A stretch of 64,000 nt of DNA from Streptomyces sp. CMB-StM0423 (GCF_002847285.1 NZ_CP025407.1:3422501-3486500), one strand, 5' to 3'. Shown: positions 44,368 to 53,277, counted from the first letter of the stretch. A program made the numbers and translations. The notes: generated by a model from the sequence alone, not told the origin.

Positions 44368-45062
44368 GTCGCGGTCTCCGGTGCGGTGGGGACGGTGGCT
44401 GCGGCTGAAGCTGCGGCGCCGGCGGCGGTCGCGGCGGTGGCCGTGCCGGCGGCGAGCCGCTGCAGGTGCTCGACGAGGGCGATCAGCACGCCCTTGCTTG
44501 ACTCGCGGGACCGCGCGTCGCAGTCGACCAGCGGGACGTGCGGGTCGAGGTCGAGCGCTTCGCGTACTTCTGCGCTGGTGTAGGGCGGGCCGCCGAAGTC
44601 GTTGCGGGCGACGATGAACGGCGTGCCGTGGTGCTCCAGCCGGTCGATGGCGTACCAGGAGTCGGCGAGCCTGCGGTGGTCGACGAGGACGATCGCGCCG
44701 AGGGTGCCGGAGAACAGCCGGTCCCAGAGGAACCAGAAGCGTTCCTGTCCGGGTGCTCCGAAGAGGTAGAGCACGGTGCGCTCGTCCAGGCTGATCCGCC
44801 CGAAGTCGAAGGCGACCGTGGTGGCGGTCTTGCCGGGTACGGCGCTGCGGTCGTCGATGCCGCGGCCGGCGAGGGTCATCGTCTCCTCGGTGTTCAGCGG
44901 CCGGATGTCGCTGACGGAGCGGACCATGGTGGTCTTGCCGACGCCGAAGCCGCCGACGATGACGATCTTCAGCCCGTTGTCCGCGGTACGGGCCAGGGGG
45001 GCGCGCTCGGTCGCGCCGCCCGGCGCGGGGGTCGCGCGGGGGTCAGAGGTGGCGGAGTCCAA
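44364..45062 (-). CDS. cvnD: Conservon small GTPase CvnD
   Basis: A 232-residue Ras-like GTPase of the conservon type: IVIVGGFGVGKTTMVRSVSD (P-loop, near residue 35), LFGAPGQERFWFLWD (G3, DxxG region) and VARNDFGG (G4-like). The C-terminal 30 residues are Ala/Thr-rich. CvnD works with the sensor CvnA and the CvnB/CvnC proteins in a membrane complex likened to eukaryotic G-protein systems. TTG at 45062 starts inside cvnC (20-bp overlap), and its end overlaps the next P450 start (ATGA). Confidence 0.88.
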   Translation of the reverse strand: MDSATSDPRATPAPGGATERAPLARTADNGLKIVIVGGFGVGKTTMVRSVSDIRPLNTEETMTLAGRGIDDRSAVPGKTATTVAFDFGRISLDERTVLYLFGAPGQERFWFLWDRLFSGTLGAIVLVDHRRLADSWYAIDRLEHHGTPFIVARNDFGGPPYTSAEVREALDLDPHVPLVDCDARSRESSKGVLIALVEHLQRLAAGTATAATAAGAAASAAATVPTAPETAT

Positions 45063-45411
45063 CGAGCACCTTCTCCAGAGTCTCGGGATCGGCGAACCGG
45101 ACGCCGCCCGGTGTGCGCGGGGGCGCGTACCGCGGGTGGCGGGCGGTGATCCGGCCGGCGGCCAGCAGGTCGGACAGCAGGATCTTGGTGATGCCGACGG
45201 GCAGTCCGAGGTCGGCGGACAGTTCCACCACGGCGGTCGGGGTGCGGCAGATGCGCAGGATCGCGGCGTGCTCCGACTGCATGCCCGGCGCCGGCTCGTC
45301 CTCGGCGACCACCAGGGTGACGAGGTCGAACTCGTCGCTGGCGGGCCGGCTGCGCCCTCCTGTCAGGGTGTACAGCCGGTCCGGGTCGTCGTCCCGGCCG
45401 GGGCGGGTCAT
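45043..45411 (-). CDS. cvnC: Conservon DUF742 protein CvnC
   Basis: A 122-residue DUF742 protein: DDPDRLYTLTGGRSRPASDE at the N-terminus and a winged-helix-like body (AAILRICRTPTAVVELSADL, then ILLSDLLAAGRI). CvnC is the third component of conservon modules. The ATG at 45411 overlaps the cvnB stop (ATGA). Length is normal. Confidence 0.9.
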   Translation of the reverse strand: MTRPGRDDDPDRLYTLTGGRSRPASDEFDLVTLVVAEDEPAPGMQSEHAAILRICRTPTAVVELSADLGLPVGITKILLSDLLAAGRITARHPRYAPPRTPGGVRFADPETLEKVLVGLRHL

Positions 45412-45845
45412 TCCGCCGCGACCCCCTCGGCCGCGGGTACGGGCCCGCGGGCGGGGGCGCTGAGGTGGTCGCCGAGCTGTTCGACGAGTTCCAGCATGTT
45501 GTGTCCGACGAGCCCGGGGTCGGCCGTCTCGGCGGCGATGACGGCGACGTGGCTGCCGGAGCCGGCTTCGGCGATGAAGAGGATGCCGCCGTAGAACTCG
45601 GTCATCGACTGCCGTACGCCGCCGCTGCCGTCGCCGAACTCGACGGAGGCGCCGTGCGACAGGCTCTGGATGCCGGCGGAGATGGCGGCGAGCTGGTCGG
45701 CGCGGTCCTCGGAGAGTTCGGGCGTGTGGCAGAGCTTGAGCCCGTCGCGGGAGAGGACGAGGGCGTGCCTGGCGCCGGGCGTGCGCTCCAGCAACCCCTC
45801 CAGCAGCCAGGTCAGCCCGGTGGCCTCGGCGGGAGATTGGGTCAT
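45408..45845 (-). CDS. cvnB: Conservon roadblock/LC7 protein CvnB
   Basis: A 145-residue roadblock/LC7-domain protein: LTWLLEGLLERTPGARHALV, SRDGLKLCHT and DQLAAISAGIQSLSHGAS are typical of MglB-like GTPase regulators. It is expected to bind CvnD and modulate its GTP cycle. It overlaps cvnA and cvnC by ATGA at both ends. Confidence 0.9.
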   Translation of the reverse strand: MTQSPAEATGLTWLLEGLLERTPGARHALVLSRDGLKLCHTPELSEDRADQLAAISAGIQSLSHGASVEFGDGSGGVRQSMTEFYGGILFIAEAGSGSHVAVIAAETADPGLVGHNMLELVEQLGDHLSAPARGPVPAAEGVAAE

Positions 45846-47605
45846 CGGTCGTCCTCCGAAGGTGAAGCGGCATTGCGTGCGGGGGGTGCGGTGGAGGGGC
45901 CGTCGCCGGGCGCGGCGGGTTCCTCGCGTTCCGCGGGTCGGTCTGCTGGTGCGGGGGCTTCGGCGCGTGCGCCGTCGTCCTGCCGTACGTCGTCTGCGTC
46001 CCGTTCGGCGTCTGGGGCCGCTGCGGCGCCTGCGGCCGGTGCGTCGCCGGCCCGGCCGGTGTCGCGCTTGCGGCCGTTGACGGCGGCGACCATGGCGCCG
46101 CCCGCCGTGCTGGTGCCGCCCTCGCCGTCCGCGCCGCGCTCCTGGCCGGTCACCGCACGCCGGAAGGCGCCGAACCGGGCGGCGGAGCCGGCGGGTTCGC
46201 GCCGGCGCTGGGATCCGGTGTCGTCACCGGCGGCACCCTGGCCGCCGGTACCCGTGTCCGTGCCCGTACCGGCGGCCTCGCCCGGCGTGCCGCCGTCCGG
46301 CACTCCGCCGGGGTGTGCGCCCGCCAGCGTGCGCCCGCGGCGCCGCCGCGGCAGCGCGGCCAGCGCGAACGGGTCGTGCCCGCCGTCGCCCGCCCGCTCG
46401 TCGGCGTCCTCGCCGGCGGCGACGTCCCGCTGCCGGGGCAGCGGGAGCGGCGTGCTGCCGGTGTCCTCGGTGGGCATGGGCAGGGCCGGTGTGCGTACGG
46501 GTTCGCCGGGCCGGGCGCGGGAGATCAGCTCCTGCGGGATCATCAGCACGACGCCCGTGCCGCCGATGGCGGAGGGGCGGAACGAGACGGTCAGCCCGTG
46601 CTTCTGCGCGAGGTGCCCGACGACGGGCAGGCCGAGCCGGGTGCCGGTGAGCGTGGACAGGTCGGTGGCGGTGCCGGCGACGGCGCGCTCGGCGCGGCGC
46701 TGCGCGGCCTCGCTCATCATCAGGCCGCTGTCCTCGATGGTGACGACGGCGCCGGCGGGCACCTCCGAGACGTAGACGTGCACCTCGGTGGTGGGGGGCG
46801 AGAAGTTGCAGGCGTTGTCGAGGAGTTCGGCGAGGGCGTGCATGACGCCCTCGGCGGCGTGTCCTGCGACAGCCACTTCGGAGACGGCCCGCAGCCGCAC
46901 GCGCTGGTAGCCGGCGATCCGGCCCATGGCGCCGCGCAGGATGGACTCCATGGTGATCGGCTTCGCCCAGCGGCGGCCGGTGCGGGCGCCGCTGAGCACG
47001 GCGATGCTGTCGGCGACGCGGCCGGCCTGCGCGGTGCGGTGGTCGAGGTGGAGGAGGTCGCCGAGGACGTCGGCGTCGCCGTGGCGGTGCTCCATCTCGC
47101 GCAGGTCGGCGAGCATGCTGGTGGTGATGGCCTGCATCCGTCCTGCGGCGTTGGCGCAGGAGGCCATGGCGGCGGCGCGGCGGTTCTCGCTGCGCCGCGC
47201 TTCTTCGGCGACCTGCTGTACGGCGCGCCGGTACGCCTGGTTGTCCAACTGCGGGGCGGCGGCGAGTGCTTCGTCGACAGGCGCGCCGGCGGCGATCTTC
47301 CGCAATACCTCGGGTACGACGCGGTCGGCGAAGGCGGCGGCGGCGCCGGCCGCGGCGGCGGCGCGTTCGTCGGCGCGGGCGGCCTTGGCGCGGTAGCCGG
47401 CCGCGGCGGCGACGGCTATGCACAGCAGGACGGCGGCGGCGCAACCGGCGTAGACGATGTGCCGGGTGTGGTCCTCGGGTCCTGCGAGCGCCGCGGCCAG
47501 TACCGCGACGGCGGTCGCGGGCACCGTGACGAAGAGGGCCGGCAGTGGTGCGGGGAGTCGGGAACGCGAGGCCCGGGGCGGGGCTGCATCCTGGTGCGCG
47601 GTCAT
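45842..47605 (-). CDS. cvnA: Conservon sensor histidine-kinase-like protein CvnA
   Basis: A 587-residue membrane sensor. Two hydrophobic segments (ALFVTVPATAVAVLAAALAG; AGCAAAVLLCIAVAAAAGY) flank a short outer loop. A helical dimerisation region is followed by HATPase_c (ELLDNACNFSPPTTEVHVYV as N-box, LPVVGHLAQKHGLTVSF). The C-terminal 200 residues are disordered and charged. As in other CvnA proteins there is no clear phospho-acceptor His box, so it may act by binding rather than phosphotransfer. It heads the cvnA-B-C-D-CYP157-CYP154 operon, all junctions overlapping. Confidence 0.88.
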   Translation of the reverse strand: MTAHQDAAPPRASRSRLPAPLPALFVTVPATAVAVLAAALAGPEDHTRHIVYAGCAAAVLLCIAVAAAAGYRAKAARADERAAAAAGAAAAFADRVVPEVLRKIAAGAPVDEALAAAPQLDNQAYRRAVQQVAEEARRSENRRAAAMASCANAAGRMQAITTSMLADLREMEHRHGDADVLGDLLHLDHRTAQAGRVADSIAVLSGARTGRRWAKPITMESILRGAMGRIAGYQRVRLRAVSEVAVAGHAAEGVMHALAELLDNACNFSPPTTEVHVYVSEVPAGAVVTIEDSGLMMSEAAQRRAERAVAGTATDLSTLTGTRLGLPVVGHLAQKHGLTVSFRPSAIGGTGVVLMIPQELISRARPGEPVRTPALPMPTEDTGSTPLPLPRQRDVAAGEDADERAGDGGHDPFALAALPRRRRGRTLAGAHPGGVPDGGTPGEAAGTGTDTGTGGQGAAGDDTGSQRRREPAGSAARFGAFRRAVTGQERGADGEGGTSTAGGAMVAAVNGRKRDTGRAGDAPAAGAAAAPDAERDADDVRQDDGARAEAPAPADRPAEREEPAAPGDGPSTAPPARNAASPSEDDR

Positions 47606-48073
47606 CGACGGGCTCCTCCGGGCAGGTGGCCTGTCCCAGGTCGGGTGTGTGCGCCGGGCTGAGCAACGTGCTCGCAGGTGCTCAAGTCGCCGACACTATA
47701 GGGAGTTTCCTCACCACACCAGCACACTCAGAGGACCGTTTGCAGCACACCTGTGACAAGAGATGTCTGCCCTGGTCCGCTCCGGTCAGGGCGGCTTCCG
47801 GAGGTCCCGCCGCGGCGATCGTGACGGCCCTGTCACCGCCGGTCGGCTAGAACGTAGGACGCCCAAGATCGCCCGTACGCCCCCTGCGGCAACGGCGTCC
47901 AACTGCTCAACGGCCCTGGTCAGCATGCCTTTGCGGCGTCACCACGCTGTAACCGCGCGCTTGTTACAACGTTTGAGCAAGATCGCTGATCAAGCAGCCA
48001 CGCGGCGCCACCACCTTGCCGTACGACGGCCGCTCAGCGCTCCGGACCCTCCACCCGACGGGAGACCCTACGG
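47606..48073. other. Divergent promoter region of the conservon and sulfation genes
   Basis: No gene is supported in this 468-bp spacer. On the minus strand TATAGT (47700-47695) is a good -10 hexamer about 90 nt before cvnA, with a poor -35. Right of it the sequence is less G/C-rich (GTAACCGCGCGCTTGTTACAA near 47950-47970 is a partial inverted repeat), consistent with a plus-strand promoter for the arylsulfotransferase gene. Confidence 0.35.
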
Positions 48074-49639
48074 ATGACCCGTTTACCCCGTACGTACGCC
48101 ACGTTCATGCTCTGCGGAGTCACGGTCGCCGCACTCACCGCGGCGGCCCCGGCCCCCGGCGCCGCCGCCCGGCCCGCCGCCGGCTCCGGCCCGGCCTCTG
48201 ACGGCGCAGCCGCCGACGGCACCGACGCCGCCCCCGGCTCCGCCGCCCCCGGCGCAGCCGCCGACCAGGCCGCCGCCGTCGACGGCGAGGACCCGCCCGG
48301 GCTCGACGTGCTCAAGCGCGGCCAGGGCATGGCCCCCGGCCTCCTCTTCCTCACCCCCCAGGGCCGCCACGAGACGCCCCGCGGCCCCCAGATCGTCGAC
48401 GACCGCGGCCGCCCGGTCTGGTACCACCGGATCCCCGCCGGCTTCGTCGCCGCCGACTTCCAGGTCCAGGAGTACCGCGGCAAGAAGGTGCTCACCTGGT
48501 GGGAAGGCGAAAGCTCCCCCACCGGCACGGGCTCGGGCACCGGATATATCGCCGACGAGAACTACGACATCATCGCCACCGTCAAGACTCCCGACGCGGG
48601 CGAGCGCACCGACTTCCACGAGTTCCGCCTCACCCCCGACGGCACGGCCCTGATCCTCAGCTACCGCGACGAGCCGTACGACCTCACCCCCGTCGGCGGA
48701 CCCGAAGACGGTCAGGTCCTCGACTACGTCGTGCAGGAGATCGACATCGCCACCGGCGAAAAGGTCATGGACTGGCACAGCCTCGACCACATCCCGATCA
48801 CCGACTCCGACCGCCGCTTCGACCCCGGCATGCCAGGCCCTTTTCCGTACATGCACCTCAACGCCGTCAGCCTCGACCACGACGGCAACCTCCTCTTCTC
48901 CGGCCGCGAGACCAGCACCATCTACAAGGTCGACCGCGAGACCGGCGAGGTCATCTGGCGGCTCGGCGGCAAGCGCAGCGACTTCCGCCTCGGCGCCGGC
49001 GCCCGCACCATCGGCCAGCACAACATCGAGCCCGCCGGCGAGAACACGTACCGCGTCTTCGACAACCAGAACATGGGCAGCCCCGGCTACGAGTCGCGGG
49101 TGGCGTGGCTGCGTATCGACGAGCAGCAGATGACCGCCGAGCTCGTACGCCAGCAGGTCCACCCGGACCGGCTGACGACCGGACTGGAGGGCAACAGCCA
49201 GGCGCTGCCCAACGGCAACACCTTCGTGAGCTGGGGCTCCCCTTCCGGCCGCATCTCCGAGTTCTCGCCCTCCGGCCAACTGGTCTTCGACAGCACGCTG
49301 CCGGAGGACATCAGCAGTTACCGCGGCTATCGCGCCCCCTGGAAGAGCACCCCCGACACCGCCCCCGAGGCCGAGGTGAACGACGCGGTCACCGCCGTCG
49401 ACGCCGTGTGGAACGGCGCGACGGAGGTCGAGGGCTGGCGGGTACTCGGCGGCGAGACGCAGTCGCGGCTGCGCCCCGTGGCGCGCGCCGGGTGGAAGGG
49501 GCTCGACACCGAAGTGCAACTGCCGCCCGAGGCCCGCGACATCGACTACGTGAAGGTCCAGGCGCTCGACGCGCGCGGCCGGGTCCTCGGGTCCTCGCCG
49601 GTCGAGGCCGTGGAGCCCGCCGCATCCCCCCACCACTGA
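48074..49639 (+). CDS. Exported arylsulfotransferase (ASST family, Cpz4-like)
   Basis: A 521-residue protein. Residues 1-32 look like a secretion signal (positively charged start, then FMLCGVTVAALTAAAPAPGA), followed by an Ala/Pro-rich linker to about 75. The rest is an arylsulfotransferase beta-propeller with repeated blades: GRPVWYHRIPAGFVAADFQV, DFHEFRLTPDGTALILSYRD, MHLNAVSLDHDGNLLFSGRE and TGEVIWRLGG. These PAPS-independent enzymes move sulfate from one phenolic ester to another. Cpz4 of caprazamycin biosynthesis is of this type. GGGAGA precedes the ATG. First of three co-directional genes with the type III PKS and a sulfotransferase. Confidence 0.82.
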   Translation: MTRLPRTYATFMLCGVTVAALTAAAPAPGAAARPAAGSGPASDGAAADGTDAAPGSAAPGAAADQAAAVDGEDPPGLDVLKRGQGMAPGLLFLTPQGRHETPRGPQIVDDRGRPVWYHRIPAGFVAADFQVQEYRGKKVLTWWEGESSPTGTGSGTGYIADENYDIIATVKTPDAGERTDFHEFRLTPDGTALILSYRDEPYDLTPVGGPEDGQVLDYVVQEIDIATGEKVMDWHSLDHIPITDSDRRFDPGMPGPFPYMHLNAVSLDHDGNLLFSGRETSTIYKVDRETGEVIWRLGGKRSDFRLGAGARTIGQHNIEPAGENTYRVFDNQNMGSPGYESRVAWLRIDEQQMTAELVRQQVHPDRLTTGLEGNSQALPNGNTFVSWGSPSGRISEFSPSGQLVFDSTLPEDISSYRGYRAPWKSTPDTAPEAEVNDAVTAVDAVWNGATEVEGWRVLGGETQSRLRPVARAGWKGLDTEVQLPPEARDIDYVKVQALDARGRVLGSSPVEAVEPAASPHH

Positions 49640-49681
49640 CAGAAGGCCGCCGACGCCTCGCACAGTCAGGAGAAGAACACG

Positions 49682-50725
49682 ATGTCCGAAGCGCGGATCG
49701 TGGCTGTCACGTTCCGGACCCCACCGCTGGTCAAGATGGAAGAGTTCGCCAACCTCGTCGCCGCGGAACCCGGAGGCGACACGGTCGCCCAGGTCATCCG
49801 GAACTCGGCGATCACCACCAAGGGCATGGCCGTGAACGCCCTGCTGGAAGACCCCCGCCGCTGGACCACGCGCCGGCGGATGGACCGCAGCCTCGCCGAG
49901 GCCCGCCACCTCGGCCGCACCACCGTCATCGCGGCGCTCGCCGAGGCCGGCCTGCGCCCGGAGGACGTGGGGCTGTTCGCCACCGTCACCACGACCACCC
50001 ACTCCGCCCCCGGCCTCGACGCCCTCGCCCCGGAACTCGGGCTGCGCCCGGACGTCGAGACGCTGTCCCTCGGCCCGATGGGCTGCTATGCGGCCGTGCC
50101 GGCGGTGTCCGCGTGCGCGCACTGGGTCGCGGCCAAGCGGCGCCCGGCGGTACTGCTCGCGGTCGACCTCTTCTCGCCGCACGTGCAGCCGCCCCCGTAC
50201 GACAAGGAACAGGCCGTCGTCCTCACGCTGTTCGGCGACGGCGCCGCGGCGGTGGTGCTGCTGCCGCCGGAGGCGGGTGAGCCCGGCGGCGTCGAGGTCG
50301 TCGACTCCGAACAGCTCACCGCGCCGGCCTACGCGGACGACCTCCAGGTGCACATGGGCGACAACGGGCTGCGTATCAGGCTCAAGCCGTCCATGCCGGA
50401 CGTCGTCGCGGGCTCCGTCGCGATTCCGGCGCGGGCGCTGCTCGCCAGGCACGGGGTCCGCTGGTCCGACGTCGCGTGGTGGGCCGTCCACCCGGGCGGC
50501 CGGCGCATCCTCGACCGGGTCGACGAGGCGCTGGGCCTGCCGGAGCGGTCGATGGCCACGGCGCGGGAGGTGATGCGGGAGTACGGCAACACCGCGGCCC
50601 CGGCGGTGCTGGCGGTGCTGCGCCGGCTGCAGACGACGCGGCCGCTGGCGGCGGGTGAGCACGGGGTGGTGCTGGCGTGCGGCCCGGGAGCGACGGTCTG
50701 GGCGCTGCTGCTGCGCGGCGCGTAG
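49682..50725 (+). CDS. Type III polyketide synthase (Cpz6-like)
   Basis: A 347-residue chalcone-synthase-fold enzyme. The catalytic triad is visible with normal spacing: Cys near residue 134 (LGPMGCYAAVP), His near 269 (WWAVHPGGRRI) and Asn near 302 (REYGNTAAP). It would condense malonyl-CoA units on an acyl starter to give pyrones or phenols. In caprazamycin biosynthesis the type III PKS makes triketide pyrones that carry sulfate between two sulfotransferases. AGGAGAAG lies before the ATG, 42 bp after the arylsulfotransferase stop. Product not predictable from sequence alone. Confidence 0.85.
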   Translation: MSEARIVAVTFRTPPLVKMEEFANLVAAEPGGDTVAQVIRNSAITTKGMAVNALLEDPRRWTTRRRMDRSLAEARHLGRTTVIAALAEAGLRPEDVGLFATVTTTTHSAPGLDALAPELGLRPDVETLSLGPMGCYAAVPAVSACAHWVAAKRRPAVLLAVDLFSPHVQPPPYDKEQAVVLTLFGDGAAAVVLLPPEAGEPGGVEVVDSEQLTAPAYADDLQVHMGDNGLRIRLKPSMPDVVAGSVAIPARALLARHGVRWSDVAWWAVHPGGRRILDRVDEALGLPERSMATAREVMREYGNTAAPAVLAVLRRLQTTRPLAAGEHGVVLACGPGATVWALLLRGA

Positions 50726-50763
50726 GGACAACGTAGGACGTCGGAAACCGAAAGGAGAAGGTG

Positions 50764-51423
50764 ATGCTGGAAGTCATCGGCGCGGGAGTCGGCCGTACGG
50801 GAACGCTGTCGCTCAAGACGGCGCTGGAACGGCTGGGCTTCGGCCCGTGTCACCACATGCTGGGCCTCTTCGAGGACCCGGAGCAGATCCCGATGTGGGA
50901 GGCGGCGTCGCGCGGCGAGTCCGTGGCCTGGCACCAGGTGTACGCACGGTACGGCTCGACGGTGGACTGGCCGGGCGCCCGCTTCTGGCGGGAGATAGCG
51001 GGGGCGTTCCCCGAGGCGAAGGTGGTGCTGACGGTACGGGACCCGGAGAGCTGGTACGCGAGCGCGGCGAGCAGCATCTACGCCACGGCGGTGGCCCCGC
51101 CCCCGCCGGACGTGGGCGAGGGCTTCGTACGGCTTCGGGACATGTCGCTTGAGGTGATCTGGGACGGCGTGTTCGACGGCCGGTTCACGGAGAAGGAGCA
51201 CGCGCTGAAGGTCTTCGCGGAGCACGAGGCGGCGGTGCGGGAGGAGATACCCGCGGACCGGTTGCTGGTGTTCCGGGTGAGCGAGGGCTGGGAGCCGCTG
51301 TGCGACTTCCTGGGAGTGCCGGTGCCGGACGAACCGTTCCCGAGGAGCAACGAGCGGGGCAGGTTCGTGGACGAGGTGAGGGAGCGCAGCGGGGCGGCAG
51401 GCGGGGGAGACGCCGCGGGGTGA
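50764..51423 (+). CDS. PAPS-dependent sulfotransferase family protein (Cpz8-like)
   Basis: A 219-residue Sulfotransfer_4-type protein: VIGAGVGRTGTLSLKTALER is the 5'-phosphosulfate loop, and VVLTVRDPESWYASAASS is the 3'-phosphate-binding region near residue 85. It should transfer sulfate from PAPS to a small acceptor in the cytosol. With the type III PKS just upstream (38-bp gap, AAAGGAG before the ATG), the obvious acceptor is the PKS product. The exported arylsulfotransferase could then pass that sulfate on. Last gene before a 2.5-kb gene-free stretch. Confidence 0.82.
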   Translation: MLEVIGAGVGRTGTLSLKTALERLGFGPCHHMLGLFEDPEQIPMWEAASRGESVAWHQVYARYGSTVDWPGARFWREIAGAFPEAKVVLTVRDPESWYASAASSIYATAVAPPPPDVGEGFVRLRDMSLEVIWDGVFDGRFTEKEHALKVFAEHEAAVREEIPADRLLVFRVSEGWEPLCDFLGVPVPDEPFPRSNERGRFVDEVRERSGAAGGGDAAG

Positions 51424-52125
51424 GACGGAACGGCGGGACGCGGCGGGGGTGATACTCCTCCGATCACCGCGACGCGACCGCGGCGGCAGGGGCCCGGAGG
51501 GCATTGCTCTTCGGGCCTCTGCCGGTTTGGGGGGAGGGCGGGGCTGCCGGGGGGTACGGGGGGCGGGCAAGTCGGGGGGAGGGGACGGCGGAGCGGGACC
51601 GGGGGGCCGGGGGCGGGAGACCCGGGGGCTGGGGGGACCCGGGGGCTGGGGGAACCCGGGGGCGGCGGCAGAGCCCGAGCCCGGTGGCGGCGGAGCCGTG
51701 GGACGGCGGAGCCCGAGCCGGGGGCGGGAGAGTAGGGGGGCGGGCCGGAGCCGGGCGGGCGAGCCGGCGGCGGGGCGGCGCCCAGAGCGGGGCCGGAGTC
51801 GGGGGGCGGAGCCGGGGGGCGGAGTCGGCCGACCGCTGCCGCCGAGGGAGCCGCGGACGTGGGCCGGCCCACCGGGCCGGGGCGCTGCCCGATCACGGAT
51901 TGCCCCAGGTAGGCGGGGGGCCGGAGTCGGGGCGTGTGTTCTCGTATTCGAGCCGCACGGACGGGGGTTTGGAGCATTGGGCCCCCCTCGGACGGAGACC
52001 GGCTCGCACGACAACCGAGGTCCGGCCCAGCGGCGATGATCCGAATCAATCGGCGACAGGCCCTCGCCCAGCCGGAACCGAGCCAGAAGCCGGGACCGCG
52101 ATGACCGGATCGCCCGATGGCGCCA

Positions 52126-52475
52126 CCCGGACGGAGATTCGGGGCCGTAACTCGCGGTAACCCACCCCAAAATCATCCCAAATCGCCCACCAGACCAGAC
52201 TTTCGCCCACCCGCGCGCACCCACTGGGCCCAGGCAGTCCCGAGCGAATGCAACCGAGAGAAACTCGCAGCAACACCTCCACCGAACCAGGACAAATCAC
52301 CCCCACGGGCTGACTTTCGCCCATCGACGCACACCCCGCCGCCCGCAGGCCCGGCAGCCGCCGTTGGCGGCTCCCGGGCGGAGGGATTGGGTCGTAACTC
52401 GCGGTAGCACCCCCGGATCCGGCCCGAATCGGGCCCCGGAACCCGACTTTCGCTCAGTGGCACGCACGCACCGCC
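52126..52475. repeat. Three diverged copies of a ~95-bp non-coding element
   Basis: Each copy begins with a GTAACTCGCGGTAAC-like block (near 52147, 52268 as AACTCGCAGCAAC, and 52393) and ends with GACTTTCGCCCA-like bases (near 52197, 52311 and 52445) followed by GCGCACCC-like sequence. Middles differ. A fourth, more worn copy may precede at about 52000-52085. Spacing of about 115-125 bp is regular. Confidence 0.65.
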
Positions 52476-52785
52476 ACCCCGACGCCGCTCCCCGAAGCGG
52501 ATCTCCCCCACGGACGCGGGTCACGCCAGCCCCGTACGACGCTGCCCACCTGCGGATGGCCCGGGCCCGCCCCCGTGCAATGCTCCAATGCCTCAGCCCC
52601 GTACTCCGCCCACCCCGCGAACCACCCCCGGCCTCGACCCCGTAGTCCGCCCAGCCCCGCGAACACCCCCCGGCCCGGGCCCCGCACGCCCCGAGGACAC
52701 CGCAACGGCCCTGCCCCGGCCCGGGGTTCCGCTCCCTGCCCGCCGGGCGCATCAGCGACGGAGCGCAGCCGTCTCCGGCTCCCGC

Positions 52786-53112
52786 CCCCGTCCAGCGGGG
52801 ACTTCGGCGACGAGGCCCGGCCCGCCTCCGGCCCTCCCACGTCGGCCGCAGGCAACGGCGATCAGGGCAGATCCAGCACCCGGCAGCCCGCCCTCCGTCG
52901 CCCGGGCGCGTCGGCGATCAGGGCAGACCCACCGGCCGGTCGCCCGCCCCGCGTCCGCCGGGAACCTCGGCGCTCGGGGAAGACCCGGCGTCCGGCGGCC
53001 CGGCCCCGGTCCGGCGGGGGCATGGGCGATCGGGCCCGGCCGCTCCGTCTTCCCACGTCGGCCGGGACCTCGGCGAGCGGGGAGGGCCCGGCGCCCGGTA
53101 GCCGCCGCCCCG
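52786..53112. repeat. Degenerate tandem array of ~47-58-bp units
   Basis: About six units start with CGTCSGCCGGG-like bases, followed by CTCGGCGATC/GAGCGGGG and a CCCGGC-rich end. They begin near 52788, 52838, 52896, 52950, 53007 and 53054. Unit length varies, so no reading frame is kept; a minus-strand frame reads LIADAPG, LAEVPAD and similar, but this is probably incidental. Confidence 0.6.
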
Positions 53113-53202
53113 TCGGCGGGGCACGGCATCCGTAGTGGAGCGTTAGGGTGCCCGCTCCCTCCGGGCCACCCATAGCCGCCGGTCTTTTACGGGCCGGGGT
53201 GC

Positions 53203-53277
53203 GGTGTCAGGGGTGGGGCGAAGCCCCATCGCGAAGCGACGTCCCTGGAGCGAAGCGGAAGGGACGCCCTTGACACC
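53203..53277 (+). other. 75-nt cloverleaf-like multi-branched fold
   Basis: GGTGTCA...TGACACC closes a multi-branched structure. Inside are three hairpins: GGGGC-GAA-GCCCC, TCGC-GAA-GCGA, and a longer one based on GTCCCT...AGGGAC whose tip again shows GC-GAA-GC. Each has a GAA loop. It is not a tRNA (no T-arm or anticodon pattern). It could be a structured RNA, a repetitive palindromic element or a terminator. Confidence 0.6.

Noticed and set aside
48083-50731. 882-codon minus-strand frame opposite the arylsulfotransferase and PKS genes
   Set aside because: Composition is that of a shadow frame and the plus strand carries clear families with ribosome binding sites.
52752-53173. Minus-strand proteins with LIADAPG/LAEVPAD-like repeats
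   Set aside because: Unit length in the DNA array is irregular and breaks the frame; no ribosome binding site or known domain supports a gene.
53203-53277. Possible tRNA gene
   Set aside because: Size and cloverleaf shape are close, but there is no T-loop GTTCRA motif, anticodon arm of the right size or acceptor end.
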